DNA of 64,000 nucleotides from Aliiglaciecola sp. LCG003 (GCF_030316135.1 NZ_CP128185.1:4154001-4218000); one strand, 5' to 3'; shown: positions 28,861 to 39,745, counted from the stretch's first letter. A program made the numbers and translations. The notes: generated from the letters alone by a model not told the origin.

Positions 28861-28923
28861 ACTGAGTCTATAAATTGGCGTTAGCAAAGTACGTTAACGC
28901 CAAGCTTATTTAACTAATTTGTA

Positions 28924-29454
28924 TTAGTCTTTTGGCGACTCATTATCCAGTCTTTTTCTAGCATCTGATGCATCTTTATCAACATACTCGCCCTCGATTA
29001 CATCTCCATCTTGACCATCTCGGTTAGATTGTTGCCACTGAGACCATTGCTGCGCTGCCCCCTGTTGTTGAGAATATCCCTGCTGCCCTGCTACCACGCC
29101 TACTTTGATATGTTTCATGATACCTTTGGCTATAAAGGGCCGAGTGATAGGCAGACAGAACATAAAGCCCAAGAAATCTGTTATGAATCCCGGTGTAACA
29201 AGTAATATACCGGCCACAACTAGTAACAGGCCCTCGGCCATTTCCTGGCCTGGCATGACACCTGATTGCATTTTTTGTTGGGCCTGCAGAAGGGTTGAAA
29301 TCCCCTGCTGGCGAACCAAGTAAGCTCCAATAAATGCAGTCAGTATAACAATAGCCACTGTATTCCAGCCACCAATCTGCTCACCGACATTTACTAATAA
29401 TGCGATTTCTGCGATAGGTAAAATCGCAAAAAGAATAAATAGTTTTCCGAACAC
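28924..29454 (-). CDS. fxsA: FxsA family membrane protein
   Basis: A 176-residue inner-membrane protein. The N-terminal 120 residues match FxsA (PEIAL-like stretch PIAEIALLVNVG, then GLLLVVAGILLVTPGFITDFLG). FxsA in E. coli relieves F-plasmid exclusion of phage T7 when overproduced; its normal role is unclear. The C-terminal 55 residues are polar and Gln-rich (QQGYSQQQGAAQQ) and probably disordered. fxsA is often found next to groESL and cutA, as here. Confidence 0.92.
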   Translation of the reverse strand: MFGKLFILFAILPIAEIALLVNVGEQIGGWNTVAIVILTAFIGAYLVRQQGISTLLQAQQKMQSGVMPGQEMAEGLLLVVAGILLVTPGFITDFLGFMFCLPITRPFIAKGIMKHIKVGVVAGQQGYSQQQGAAQQWSQWQQSNRDGQDGDVIEGEYVDKDASDARKRLDNESPKD

Positions 29455-29802
29455 ATTTCACTCCTCAAAAAGTAGATCTGGGGTGTTTCACCCATATCAC
29501 AAGGGTAATTTCAGAATGTTTAACCCTGACTAGGAAAAAAAGCGCCTTATAAATTTATTAGGGTTAAGATAATTCAAATCCTTCGCTATGGATAACAGTA
29601 TACTAAGGAAAGATGCAACTAGTGATGTCATTTTGCATGATTGGGTATTTCCTTTGGTAATAGCAAGACAAGTCCGTTGCGCCAATCAAGAAACCCGCAG
29701 CAAGTATTGAAATTCATACACTGGCAGTAGAAAAACTGATTATTTAATGAAATACATCTTCTATTATGTAGGTCCAGTATGGCCAGACGTTTAAGGTAAC
29801 GA
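29455..29802. other. Divergent region between fxsA and cutA
   Basis: These 348 bases lie between divergent genes. An open frame on the minus strand (29628-29999) overlaps cutA and looks like its shadow. I see no gene, hairpin or repeat beyond the expected promoters. Confidence 0.5.
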
Positions 29803-30123
29803 ATGAACAGTGAATTTTGTATTGTGTTGACCACTTGCCCGACCAAAAAGCAGGCTGAAAAATTAGCTGCAGAATTGATCAACCTTAAGCTAGCGGCATG
29901 TGTACAGATTTCCCAACCGGTAACTTCGGTGTACCGCTGGGAAGATGAGATTGTGACTGATGCTGAAATGCAGGTCATAATAAAAACCATGGAAGACAAA
30001 CTTGACGCAGCATTTAAGCTGACTTTAAGTTTACATCCGTATGATATACCTCAATGGATAGTGCTGGATTCTGTATCTGGCAGTCCGTCTTATTTGAATT
30101 GGATAAAAAGTAGCCTGCAATGA
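29803..30123 (+). CDS. cutA: Divalent-cation tolerance protein CutA
   Basis: A 106-residue PII-like trimeric cytoplasmic protein. The family signature is clear: TTCPTKKQAEKLAAEL, LAACVQI, YRWEDEI, and the end region YDIPQWIVLD. E. coli cutA mutants are copper-sensitive, although that effect partly belongs to the neighbouring dsbD. The TGA overlaps the dsbD ATG in an ATGA arrangement, so the two genes are coupled, a common order in gammaproteobacteria. Confidence 0.95.
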   Translation: MNSEFCIVLTTCPTKKQAEKLAAELINLKLAACVQISQPVTSVYRWEDEIVTDAEMQVIIKTMEDKLDAAFKLTLSLHPYDIPQWIVLDSVSGSPSYLNWIKSSLQ

Positions 30124-31928
30124 AGTTTAAAAACCTAGTATTATTTTTATTTGTCGCCTGTATCGCATTTCCATGGTCATGCATGGCGCAGAGCAATGAC
30201 GCCTTCCAAGATCTTTTCTCCAACGAAACTGAATTCTTAAATGTAGAGCAGGCTTTTCAATTCGACTTTGACCAAAAAGGTGATCAACTAATACTGAGTT
30301 TTAAGATTGCCGATGGATACTATTTATATCAAAACCAGTTCAAAACAGTGGTCAAAAATGCTGAGGTTGCTGAACCCATTTATCCTGAGGCAAAAATTAA
30401 GGAAGATGAATTTTTTGATGAGCCGCAACCTGTATTTTATCAGCAAGTAGACATCACTTATCCGGTGATTTGGGCAAAGCAAGATGGTGTGTTGAAACTG
30501 CAATTTCAAGGTTGTGCCGAAGCAGGTTTGTGCTATCCACCCACGACTCAAGTAGTGTATTTGGATAAAGTGGCACAAGCACCATCCGATCTACAACAAA
30601 ACCTCGATGCCAGTGTGAAACAAAGCGGGGCCAAACGAGCAGTTTCTGAACAATTTCAGTTGCTTGAAATGCTCACTGGCGATGACAGCTTGGGCTTAAA
30701 ATTGCTCGCTTTTGTGGTACTAGGTATTGGTCTGGCTTTCACCCCTTGTGTATTTCCTATGTATCCGATTTTATCCAGCATTGTAGTAGGTCAAGGTAAG
30801 TCAATCACTATGTCTAGGGCGCTGAGCCTGTCATTTGTGTATGTGCAGGGAATGGCGATCACTTATTCCTTGCTCGGTTTGGTAATAGCTTCGGCTGGCG
30901 CGCAGTTTACTGCTTATCTCCAAAATCCTATTATCCTATCGGTTCTGATCGGTATTTTTGTACTGCTTGCTTTTGTGATGTTTGGTGCTTATGAGTTACA
31001 GCTGCCGTCTAAATGGCAGGAGAAACTAAATAATGTCAGCAACAATCAGAAAAGCGGCAGCTACATAGGCGTATTGCTGATGGGTGCGATTTCAGGCTTA
31101 GTAGCATCGCCTTGCACTACTGCCCCGCTGACCGCTATTTTGCTCTACTTAGCCGAGCAAGGAGATATGTTACTTGGTTTCTCTGCTTTGTATGCACTGA
31201 GCCTGGGGATGGGTATTCCGCTTATTCTGTTTGGGGTCACAGGTGGAAAATTATTGCCAAAGGCTGGCGCGTGGATGAACGTGGTAAAAGTGGCATTTGG
31301 CTTTATGATGTTGGCCGTTGCACTGATGTTTGTAGAACGCATAGTATCTAGTATTTGGCTCGAGTTTGCATGGGCTGCTTTGGGCTTATCCACCTTCACA
31401 TACTTGTTTGTGATGAATCAAAATAGTCCAGTGAGCCTGTGGAAAGGTGTTCGTAGCTTATTCATTTTTATGGGTTTATTCGCCTCAGCATTTTACGCTT
31501 ATCACCAGTATTCGGTTAATTATTCGTCGGCCACCAGCTATAACAGCGCACAGCATCAAGCCGGTCATCCTGAATTCATGGTAGTTAAAGATCTAGATGA
31601 TTTTAGTGCCAAGTTAGCTGCCGCCAATGCTCAGGGCAAAACGGTGATGGTTGATCTTTATGCTGACTGGTGTTCGGCGTGCAAAGAATTTGAGAAATAT
31701 ACCTTTCCTGATGCGGCGGTGATTGATGCGTTGAGCAACACGGTTTGGATGCAAATTGACTTAACAGACAACACCCCAATTAATCTGGCTTTTCAAGATG
31801 AGTTTGGAGTACTCGGACTACCTACTATCATGTTTTTTGACCTGCAGGGGAATGAGCTTTCGTCTGCTAGAGTGACAGGTTTTATGGGCGCAGAGCCATT
31901 TGCACAGCATGTAAAACAAATATTCTAA
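30120..31928 (+). CDS. dsbD: Thiol:disulfide interchange protein DsbD
   Basis: DsbD carries electrons from cytoplasmic thioredoxin to periplasmic DsbC/DsbG and cytochrome maturation proteins. The 602 residues include a signal peptide, the N-terminal alpha domain with its cysteine pair in CAEAGLCYPP, eight membrane helices with the redox cysteines in FTPCVFP and ASPCTTAP, and a C-terminal thioredoxin domain with WCSAC. All six key cysteines are present. It is coupled to cutA. A hairpin follows the stop. Confidence 0.97.
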   Translation: MKFKNLVLFLFVACIAFPWSCMAQSNDAFQDLFSNETEFLNVEQAFQFDFDQKGDQLILSFKIADGYYLYQNQFKTVVKNAEVAEPIYPEAKIKEDEFFDEPQPVFYQQVDITYPVIWAKQDGVLKLQFQGCAEAGLCYPPTTQVVYLDKVAQAPSDLQQNLDASVKQSGAKRAVSEQFQLLEMLTGDDSLGLKLLAFVVLGIGLAFTPCVFPMYPILSSIVVGQGKSITMSRALSLSFVYVQGMAITYSLLGLVIASAGAQFTAYLQNPIILSVLIGIFVLLAFVMFGAYELQLPSKWQEKLNNVSNNQKSGSYIGVLLMGAISGLVASPCTTAPLTAILLYLAEQGDMLLGFSALYALSLGMGIPLILFGVTGGKLLPKAGAWMNVVKVAFGFMMLAVALMFVERIVSSIWLEFAWAALGLSTFTYLFVMNQNSPVSLWKGVRSLFIFMGLFASAFYAYHQYSVNYSSATSYNSAQHQAGHPEFMVVKDLDDFSAKLAAANAQGKTVMVDLYADWCSACKEFEKYTFPDAAVIDALSNTVWMQIDLTDNTPINLAFQDEFGVLGLPTIMFFDLQGNELSSARVTGFMGAEPFAQHVKQIF

Positions 31929-31944
31929 TCAGCGCAATAATGAC

Positions 31945-31973
31945 AGCCACGGTATACTGGTTTTACCGTGGCT
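31945..31973. terminator. Hairpin between convergent dsbD and response-regulator genes
   Basis: A 10-bp perfect stem AGCCACGGTA (31945-31954) / TACCGTGGCT (31964-31973). Neither strand has a good T-run, so termination strength is uncertain, but its place between converging genes fits a terminator. Confidence 0.5.
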
Positions 31974-31977
31974 AAGT

Positions 31978-33681
31978 TCAATCTTTACCATTAATACATA
32001 TTTGATTCTTACCAGCATCCTTAGCTCTATACAAGGCTCTATCCGCAGCACCAATTAGTAGACTCAACTTGTCGAAATCTGCAGAGCTGCACAAACCCGC
32101 ACTAAAACTGCAATGAAAAATTCGATCATTATCGCTAAATTCAATCTTGTTAAAGGCATCTAGAATATCCTGCATTTTACTCTCAATGGCATCCATTTGG
32201 CCGTCACCGAATACAACCATAAACTCTTCACCACCATAGCGGCCGACGTAATCGGTATCACGGATGGAGTTCAATATTAACTGCGCAACAGATAACAACA
32301 CTTTGTCGCCACAAGAATGACCACATTCATCGTTAACTTCTTTGAAGTTATCCAAATCAACCATTGCGATTACTACAGTAGAATCGTGTCTTTGCGCTAA
32401 GCGAAATGCTTGGCCGGCTGCATCCATTATTTGACCATGATTGAGGATACCCGTGAGGCTATCTCGCGATGCCAGATAACGAATTTCTTGACCCCTTTCA
32501 ATACGACTTTGTACCTGTTCCACTATCATACCTGCAGAGGTGTCTTTGTGGATAACGTCGTCCGCACCGCATTGCAGCACATTGAGCTTGATTTGCATGT
32601 CGGTATCGGCAGTTAGAAAAATAATCGGCACATAATTATACTTTGACTGTTGCCTGATCACTTTAGCCACTTCTAAGCCATTAATGTCTGGCATGTGCAT
32701 ATCGAGTAAAAAGGCGTCTGGATAAAATGATTCCAATTCGTCCATCAGTTGGACCGCATCAGTATAGACTTTGACTTCAATGCCTTTGTTCTCAAATAAG
32801 GCTTTGTAAAATTCTCCCACTACTTTTTGATCATCAAGGACGATTAATTTGTAGGTATCACCTGTATCTAAATTGAATGTGCTTCTAATTTTTGATACTA
32901 AGGAGGCAATATCAACAGGTTTGAGTAAATACTCACTTACTTCAGCTCTTACCCCTAGTAAACGTGGTTCAAACGAGTTCCAATTCGAAAGTATAAATAC
33001 AGCTATGCCTTTACTTACTAGCTCAGCGGCAACGACAAATATAGCCAAGTAATCATCGTCATCTTTGTCGACTTCTAACAACACTAAATTGAAGTCTTTA
33101 GGGTTAGTATGACTGAGATAATTATCCATTGAATTGAAAATCTTTGCTTTAAAACCGAATCCGTCTAATAGCTTTTGCAACGCTGTAGCCGATGCGACAT
33201 CTGAATCTACTAACGCAATATGAATATCATGGTAACTATCTTTAGCTGTATAACGCTTGCTTTTTAGTACTTCAATAGGCGGATAAGAGGACACCTCCTG
33301 TGAGCGGTCTATTTTGTCTCGCTGAACAATACGCAGAACAGGATCAGGTCGTTTTTTAGCAGAATTAGCCAACGCGTTGATGTGTCGATCGACGAAGCGT
33401 ATGCGTTCAGCACTTAGCTGCGCAATAGCATGCTTGCTTTCTTCGAGTTCCTGTTCAATGATAGCTAACCGGTCACTTAAATTTAAAAAATTAAGGGCTG
33501 CTGTTGCCCCCTTCATTTTGTTTAATTCAAATAAAAATTCTGCAATCGGTTCGACTTGCACACTAACTCTGGCGGCTTGCCATAACTTAACTAATTTTGC
33601 CAACATGTCAGGGTAATCTTGTACAAACTGCTGACGGAACTCTGTAAGTTTTTGTTTTAAAGTTATTTCCATATTATCCAA
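31978..33681 (-). CDS. Dual-receiver response regulator with GGDEF domain
   Basis: A 567-residue soluble diguanylate cyclase. Residues about 1-110 look like a histidine-phosphotransfer bundle in which the active His is replaced (ELNKMKG where HxLKG is usual). The first receiver (about 155-275) has LLEVD in place of the phospho-acceptor LLD, so it is probably not phosphorylated. The second receiver (about 285-400) is canonical, with LLDMHMPDINGLE and Lys in HKDTS. The GGDEF domain has an intact GGEEF and an RDTD inhibitory site. It lies beside a large GGDEF-EAL sensor on the same strand; the partner kinase is not in the window. Confidence 0.88.
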   Translation of the reverse strand: MDNMEITLKQKLTEFRQQFVQDYPDMLAKLVKLWQAARVSVQVEPIAEFLFELNKMKGATAALNFLNLSDRLAIIEQELEESKHAIAQLSAERIRFVDRHINALANSAKKRPDPVLRIVQRDKIDRSQEVSSYPPIEVLKSKRYTAKDSYHDIHIALVDSDVASATALQKLLDGFGFKAKIFNSMDNYLSHTNPKDFNLVLLEVDKDDDDYLAIFVVAAELVSKGIAVFILSNWNSFEPRLLGVRAEVSEYLLKPVDIASLVSKIRSTFNLDTGDTYKLIVLDDQKVVGEFYKALFENKGIEVKVYTDAVQLMDELESFYPDAFLLDMHMPDINGLEVAKVIRQQSKYNYVPIIFLTADTDMQIKLNVLQCGADDVIHKDTSAGMIVEQVQSRIERGQEIRYLASRDSLTGILNHGQIMDAAGQAFRLAQRHDSTVVIAMVDLDNFKEVNDECGHSCGDKVLLSVAQLILNSIRDTDYVGRYGGEEFMVVFGDGQMDAIESKMQDILDAFNKIEFSDNDRIFHCSFSAGLCSSADFDKLSLLIGAADRALYRAKDAGKNQICINGKD

Positions 33682-33777
33682 ATCTAGTAGTCATATTTAG
33701 TTTAGATGTTCTTTTCTTAACTGCCATGTATTTAATTAATTCTTGCCAAAAATCTTTAAGTTTATGATTATTTTAGC

Positions 33778-36700
33778 TTACTTTAACCAATTTTTTTCAA
33801 TAAGTAATTGCGTTTTATCGGCAGGAACAGGTTTTGAATAATAGTAACCTTGCAAATGATTACAACCATGCAAAGTAAAAAATTCGATTTGCTCTGCATG
33901 CTCAATCCCCTCTGCAACGCAATACATATTGAGACAATCAGCCATTCTGAGGGTTGTCAGCACCAGAGCCTCATTACTTTTATCCTTGCCAATATCATCT
34001 ACAAAACTTTTATCAACTTTGAGTACCTGAATGGGGAATTCTTTCAGATACTTTAATGAAGAATAGCCGGTGCCAAAATCATCCAGTGCGATCACAAAGC
34101 CATGTTTGCGCATGTTCTGCATGTATTCCAATGCTCTTTCATAATCTTTCATTAATGCCGTTTCAGTTATCTCAAAACGCAGAGCTGACACCGGCAATCC
34201 ATATTGTTCTAGCAATAAAACGATATGATCAATCGAGGTTTGTCGTTCAAAATGGCGGGCGGATAAATTGACCGATAAGTAAACCTGTCGCTCTTTAGTT
34301 TGCCATTCACTCAGCACTAACATTGCCCGTTCTAGTGCATCCCAAGTCATATTTTCAATCAGGCCAAGTTCTTCAGCTATGGGAATAAACTGATCTGGAG
34401 GAATCATACCTCCCTCATCCGGCCAACGCATCAACAACTCAAAACCTTCCAGTAATCCAGTCGAACTGTTAACTATGGGTTGATAGTAGTTGATGAAAAC
34501 TTTACTTTGATGAGCCTTTTTCAGTCTGTTTTCCATCCGCAAACGTTGCTGGGCCTTTTCATTCATGTGCTCAGTAAAGTATTGAAAATTGCTGCGCCCT
34601 TGCTCTTTTGCGTGGTACATGGCGAGGTCTGCATTGCGCAGTAACTCTTCTGAATTATTCGCATCCCCCGGGAAAATAGCTATGCCAATACTGGATGACA
34701 CACTAACGGTTTGATTGCCTAACTGGATAGGCGCTTCGAGCACTTCTATTAATTGTTGAGCCAATATACTTAATCGATCTGGATACTTAACCTCTTCAAC
34801 CATTACGACAAATTCATCGCCGCCCAAGCGAGCTACAGTATCATCTTGTCTAAGTAAATTGGTCAGGCGGTTCGCTACCACTTTTAGCAATTCATCCCCT
34901 GCTTTATGACCGAGACTATCATTCACTTGTTTAAAGCGGTCTAAATCTATAAAGAATAAGCCTAATTTGCTTTTGTGCCGACTGGCATGGTCGATTCCAT
35001 GTTTAATACGGTCAAGCAGCAGAGTCCGATTTGGCAAGTTGGTTAAACTGTCATAATTTGCCAGTCTACGTAACTCATTTTCTGCTTCTTTTTGTTCGCT
35101 GATATCTGTCATGATCATCAGGAAATAATCAATTTCCCCTTGGGCACGGGTGCTGGCCACGGAAGTCATATTAATTAATACATTCAGCACTTTACCGTCA
35201 TCTAAAACGAGTTGTTCTTGGCCTTTCCAATGGATAGTACTGTGGAGCTCAGATAACCTTTTCCAGAATTTCGGGGGGTACTCTGCGTTTAGATTAAAGA
35301 GACGGACCAGTTGATCGGCTAAATCCTCACTTTCATCGATGTTAAATGCATCGGAAAATGCTGGATTAACCGCAACGGGGAGCATCTTAGTATTAAAGAT
35401 CACCACCCAATCGCGAGTGTGTTTAAATGCCTCACCGAATAATCTAACTTTCTCGCGATCGGCGACACTTTCAGTTACATTGCTATAAGTCCCAGCTACT
35501 ACAGAGCTTTGCTGATCTGTCTGGCTAACCACTTCGCTGCCTACATCACGATACCAAAACCAACGCTGATCATTTGCTTTTATACGATAAGTAACATCAA
35601 GTCCGTCGTTGTCTTTGCTAATAAAAGCGTTCCAATGGGCATTAAACATGTCTCTGTCTTCAGCATGAATAAGCGACAAATGTGCTTCATAATCAATAAA
35701 ATTTCCGTCAAATTTATACCCTAACTCATCGGCCAAGCGAGGATAGTAAAATTTACCAGTGTTTGCTGTCCATTCCCACACATTACTGTTACTGGCTTTG
35801 AGTGCCAGTGACAGTCTATTTTTACTTGCCAGTGCTTGATAATGGGCTTGCAATACTTGCTTGTTCTGAATGTCGCGTCGATACCACCACAGCAAAACTA
35901 TCGACACAAAACTTAAAATATATACCGCATATGCCATGGGTGATAACCAAGGCGCATACTGTACTTGAATAAAAATTTTGGCTGGTTTGCTTTCTGTTCC
36001 TGTAATGGGATCAAACGCCACCGCAGAAAACACGTAATCGCCGGGGTCTAATTTTGGAAATGTAACTTGGGAATCGGTAGTGGCAGGGGAAACATAACTA
36101 TTGGGACCTTCTAAACGATACTGATATTGAGTTGAAGCTTGATGTTCAAATGCCATGGTCGAAAATTCTATGGTCAAGCCTACATCTTTATAACCCAAAT
36201 TAACTGTCGACATATCTAAGTTTTTTAAAGGAAAAGACAAGTTGTTCTGAGAAAGTTTAATAGAGGTTATAACAACTTCTGGTGGCACACCTTCATATGA
36301 TTCAAATTCAGCAGGGTTAAAAATGGTAAAACCCTTTTGTGAACCATACACTAGCCGTTTGTCTTGCAGGGTTAAGTGTGCTCGAGTATTGAATTCTTTG
36401 CCGTCTAGCCCCTGGGCTATACCGTATTGTTGTAAGTAGGGTCCAGTTGGATCAAATTTTAATAAGCCCGCGTGGGAGCTTAACCAAATTGCGTTACTGT
36501 TATCTTGCTTCAAACCATATATGACATCGCTGGGTAACAACGAGTCTTTATTTATTGTATACACTGGGGTGTAAATCGTGGCGTCTACGCCAATCAAACC
36601 TGCCCCTGGGTAAGCAATCCACAAAATGTTATTTTTATCCTGTAATACACTTTCTGGGTAAACGGGTTGACCCATGCTAGCGCGGTTCAAAGTGTGAACA

Positions 36701-38268
36701 GATTGCAGAGAACCTGTATTAGCGTTATATGCCCATAATTGTTCCTGATCACTTATCCACAATACTTCTGGGTGCACTTCGCTTACCCCGATGAATCCAT
36801 AGGCAAGCTTACTGGCGATTTTTTCATTCAGGGTATCGAGTGATTTGAGCAGCCCAGTATCAGGTGAGTACTGGTAGAATCCTTTTGGATTACTCAGCCA
36901 GATACTATTTGAAGGACCTTTGACAAAGCTGGTCAACCGCCGAGATAGAATATCGGCAGTATTTGCATCTATTGCCGAGGGTAAACTAGCTTTACCTGTA
37001 TTGATATTGAACGAGAACAGGCCATTTGCCGTATTAACTAATAATAAGTTTTCGCTCCATTTGACCAGATGGCGGATCAGCGCATGCTCCCTCCCGATCT
37101 CATTCGCCAACATCCAGTAACCAGTTATTTCATGTTCAGCAAAATCATAATAATTTAATCCGTTTTGAGTGCCAACCCATAACCCTTCGTCATCAAATTG
37201 TGCAAAACTGGTGACACTGTTGCTACTTAATTGATTTTCTTCATCTGGTCGCTGCCTGACATTCTCAAACTTTACGCTTTTCGTTGACCAATATAACGCT
37301 CCTTCAAACTGCGAGCCGAGCCACAAATTGCCTCGTTTATCTAGTTGCATTGCAGAAATATTGTCCGAAGACAAGTAGTAGCGGCTATCACTTGGTCTGA
37401 AGAAGTGCTGTAATTGCTGGGAGGCTAGATCATAACTGTATAATCCATCTTCTGTGCCTAAATAAAGGCCTGACGGGCTATCATGCATACTCAGCACCGC
37501 CGTATTTAAGGCATGCTCTTCAACTTGATTATTCGCTAACATGGATACATTGGTACTGAACAAACCCGCCTGAGAGCCAATTAATATTTGACCATCTTGT
37601 TTTAGTAGCAAGCTATGCACAGGTTCAGCCTGTGACAATCTAGCCAAAGTAATTTGTTGCTCAGTTTGCTGTTGCAGGTCAATCCAAAATAAGCCATTTT
37701 GCCGGGCTAATAGTAATTTATTATCCACAAACAGCGCTTGATTGATTCTAAACCGAGACTTTTGCTGTGCTTCTGGTAAGACATACAAATAGGATACCGT
37801 AGCCACATCGGTATTAACTAGCGCCACGCCTCTTTGGGTCGTTACCAACAACTGATTGAAAGAGAATTGGCTGATACTGGTGATGGGATCTGATCTATCA
37901 GCACCTTCCTCAGCAAAGGGCTCAATCAAAATTGTATTGCCAGTTGAGGTGTCTATTTTGTATAGACCTAGATGGGACGAGCCTACCCAGATGTTGCCAT
38001 CGATATCCTCAAACACCACTTCAATTGATAAGTCAGCTAATTGCTGCTGATTTCCATCAAATTGACTTACTCGATAACCATCAAATCGATTTAAGCCGGA
38101 AACCGTGGCAATCCATAAAAAGCCATTAGTATCTAGCAATAAATCATTCACCGTGTCTTGGGAAAGACCTTGCGAGGTAGATAATTGAATAAACTTAGGT
38201 TCACTGATAAGCGGTGCAGCTAGCGCACTGGCGAATAGTGTCCAAATAAAAAGCATCGAAATCCACAT
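33778..38268 (-). CDS. Beta-propeller sensor with PAS, GGDEF and EAL domains
   Basis: About 1,496 residues. After a signal peptide come two-component-regulator propeller repeats (about 20-720, recurrent NGFLWIAT-like units), a Y_Y_Y domain, a membrane helix (about 810-830), two PAS-like domains, a GGDEF domain with intact LGGDEF and RQDD inhibitory site, and an EAL domain. The EAL signature reads ELL, keeping the essential Glu, and DDFGTGYSS and NLSARHF are present, so phosphodiesterase activity is plausible. The periplasmic propeller resembles that of hybrid sensors for polysaccharide fragments. An ATG at 38268 gives a good signal peptide; the longer frame starts at TTG. Confidence 0.85.
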   Translation of the reverse strand: MWISMLFIWTLFASALAAPLISEPKFIQLSTSQGLSQDTVNDLLLDTNGFLWIATVSGLNRFDGYRVSQFDGNQQQLADLSIEVVFEDIDGNIWVGSSHLGLYKIDTSTGNTILIEPFAEEGADRSDPITSISQFSFNQLLVTTQRGVALVNTDVATVSYLYVLPEAQQKSRFRINQALFVDNKLLLARQNGLFWIDLQQQTEQQITLARLSQAEPVHSLLLKQDGQILIGSQAGLFSTNVSMLANNQVEEHALNTAVLSMHDSPSGLYLGTEDGLYSYDLASQQLQHFFRPSDSRYYLSSDNISAMQLDKRGNLWLGSQFEGALYWSTKSVKFENVRQRPDEENQLSSNSVTSFAQFDDEGLWVGTQNGLNYYDFAEHEITGYWMLANEIGREHALIRHLVKWSENLLLVNTANGLFSFNINTGKASLPSAIDANTADILSRRLTSFVKGPSNSIWLSNPKGFYQYSPDTGLLKSLDTLNEKIASKLAYGFIGVSEVHPEVLWISDQEQLWAYNANTGSLQSVHTLNRASMGQPVYPESVLQDKNNILWIAYPGAGLIGVDATIYTPVYTINKDSLLPSDVIYGLKQDNSNAIWLSSHAGLLKFDPTGPYLQQYGIAQGLDGKEFNTRAHLTLQDKRLVYGSQKGFTIFNPAEFESYEGVPPEVVITSIKLSQNNLSFPLKNLDMSTVNLGYKDVGLTIEFSTMAFEHQASTQYQYRLEGPNSYVSPATTDSQVTFPKLDPGDYVFSAVAFDPITGTESKPAKIFIQVQYAPWLSPMAYAVYILSFVSIVLLWWYRRDIQNKQVLQAHYQALASKNRLSLALKASNSNVWEWTANTGKFYYPRLADELGYKFDGNFIDYEAHLSLIHAEDRDMFNAHWNAFISKDNDGLDVTYRIKANDQRWFWYRDVGSEVVSQTDQQSSVVAGTYSNVTESVADREKVRLFGEAFKHTRDWVVIFNTKMLPVAVNPAFSDAFNIDESEDLADQLVRLFNLNAEYPPKFWKRLSELHSTIHWKGQEQLVLDDGKVLNVLINMTSVASTRAQGEIDYFLMIMTDISEQKEAENELRRLANYDSLTNLPNRTLLLDRIKHGIDHASRHKSKLGLFFIDLDRFKQVNDSLGHKAGDELLKVVANRLTNLLRQDDTVARLGGDEFVVMVEEVKYPDRLSILAQQLIEVLEAPIQLGNQTVSVSSSIGIAIFPGDANNSEELLRNADLAMYHAKEQGRSNFQYFTEHMNEKAQQRLRMENRLKKAHQSKVFINYYQPIVNSSTGLLEGFELLMRWPDEGGMIPPDQFIPIAEELGLIENMTWDALERAMLVLSEWQTKERQVYLSVNLSARHFERQTSIDHIVLLLEQYGLPVSALRFEITETALMKDYERALEYMQNMRKHGFVIALDDFGTGYSSLKYLKEFPIQVLKVDKSFVDDIGKDKSNEALVLTTLRMADCLNMYCVAEGIEHAEQIEFFTLHGCNHLQGYYYSKPVPADKTQLLIEKNWLK

Positions 38269-38513
38269 GCATTTGCAGCATGTGAACCGATTTAACACGA
38301 ACGAAAAACTTAGCTTTTCAAACAAAATTAAAAAGCACTCCAAAAAATGATACTGTCAAATTCGTTTCAACTATTATTAGATAGCTGTGCGCAGGAAGTA
38401 TTCAGCTTACACCTAATCTAGCTAAAACCAAAGAGTAACCGACTGATTAACCTAATAAATAAGGGATCGCTAATTAGTCTTGAGTGATTATTATGGATAA
38501 GTCCCTAAATGAT

Positions 38514-39143
38514 TTACCTTGTACCGAATATTTTGTCACCAGCATCACCGAGGCCGGGAAGTATATAGCCATGCTCATTTAATTTATCATCTATTGCCGC
38601 GACATAAATATCTACGTCGGGATGTTTACTAGTGACCGCTTCAATTCCTTCCGGTGCAGCCACCAAAAACAAGCCCATAATGTGCTTACATCCTTTACTT
38701 TTGAGTAAGTCAATAGTGGCGATTAAGGTGCCTCCAGTTGCCAGCATAGGATCAACAATAAGTGCCGTTCGCTGTGATACATCACTTACCACTTTGTCAA
38801 AATATGCCACCGGCTGCAGGGTCTCTTCATCACGGTACAGGCCAACCACACTGATTTTGGCATTTGGAATCAACCTTAGCACACCATCTAACATGCCAAG
38901 GCCAGCTCTCAAAATAGGCACAACAGTGATTTTTTTGCCTTTAATTTTGTTGGTCTTAATTTGCTTTCCTGACCAACCCTTAATATTCACTACTTCGGTT
39001 TCAAGTTCTCTGGTCGCTTCATAGGTTAAAAGGTTACCGACTTCACTGGCTAGCTCACGGAAGTCTTTGCTACTCACCCCGGCGGCTCGCATCAAGCCTA
39101 TCTTATGCAGAATTAGTGGATGTTTTATTTCATGTATCGACAT
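38514..39143 (-). CDS. upp: Uracil phosphoribosyltransferase
   Basis: Upp salvages uracil to UMP with PRPP. The 209 residues are the standard length. The PRPP-binding motif [10 protein letters not shown] and uracil-binding C-terminus [13 protein letters not shown] are intact, as is PILRAGLGM. It would use the uracil made by the Fcy1-like cytosine deaminase at 12.1 kb. It lies 11 bases after acpH on the same strand, so the two may share a transcript. Confidence 0.97.
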   Translation of the reverse strand: MSIHEIKHPLILHKIGLMRAAGVSSKDFRELASEVGNLLTYEATRELETEVVNIKGWSGKQIKTNKIKGKKITVVPILRAGLGMLDGVLRLIPNAKISVVGLYRDEETLQPVAYFDKVVSDVSQRTALIVDPMLATGGTLIATIDLLKSKGCKHIMGLFLVAAPEGIEAVTSKHPDVDIYVAAIDDKLNEHGYILPGLGDAGDKIFGTR

Positions 39144-39154
39144 TTTCGAGCTAC

Positions 39155-39745
39155 CTATATTGAATTTCGATTAATAGTTTGCGTAAATTCTAGCAATTCT
39201 GGATAAAATTCCAAAAATTGTTGTTCAAGATGGTCCCCATTGATAGTGAGATACTGCCGTGCATCTTCCGAGAATTTAATTCTATAGTTTAAGCGAGCTT
39301 CGATCTGCTTAAAGGCACGAACACAGCCCTCTAGGGACTGATATTCAGCCAGCCAACGTTTACTTAACAGGCTGTCTCTCACCGCATTATAGCGGCCAAT
39401 TAACGCTAACGGTTGTTGGCCAAGTTGCTGATAAAACCTATCTAAAATATGCGACAAGGGTGTTACACAGTATCTATACCAGTGCTTGCAAAGTAAAAAG
39501 TCAAAATATATATCGATGATTACCCCTGCCATCCTTCTAATGTTAGGCGGAAAACTAGCTTTCAACTGTTTTACTAGGCGATGCCTGTCTGTGTATGAAT
39601 CAATTTTTCGATGCATCCACACTCCGTGCCGGATGCTCTCGGGCAAGTAACTAAGGTCACTACCTTTTACAAAGTCACCCAAAAAGTTACCCAGCATACT
39701 GGTGGCAGTGACATGCCCTAAGTGGATATGCGCAAGATAATTCAA
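39155..39745 (-). CDS. acpH: Acyl carrier protein phosphodiesterase
   Basis: AcpH removes the 4'-phosphopantetheine arm from holo-ACP. The 196-residue protein begins [11 protein letters not shown] and has the HD-like metal motifs [20 protein letters not shown] and [18 protein letters not shown]. The length and order match the family. It is divergent from the aroQ-accBC operon and precedes upp. Confidence 0.92.
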   Translation of the reverse strand: MNYLAHIHLGHVTATSMLGNFLGDFVKGSDLSYLPESIRHGVWMHRKIDSYTDRHRLVKQLKASFPPNIRRMAGVIIDIYFDFLLCKHWYRYCVTPLSHILDRFYQQLGQQPLALIGRYNAVRDSLLSKRWLAEYQSLEGCVRAFKQIEARLNYRIKFSEDARQYLTINGDHLEQQFLEFYPELLEFTQTINRNSI

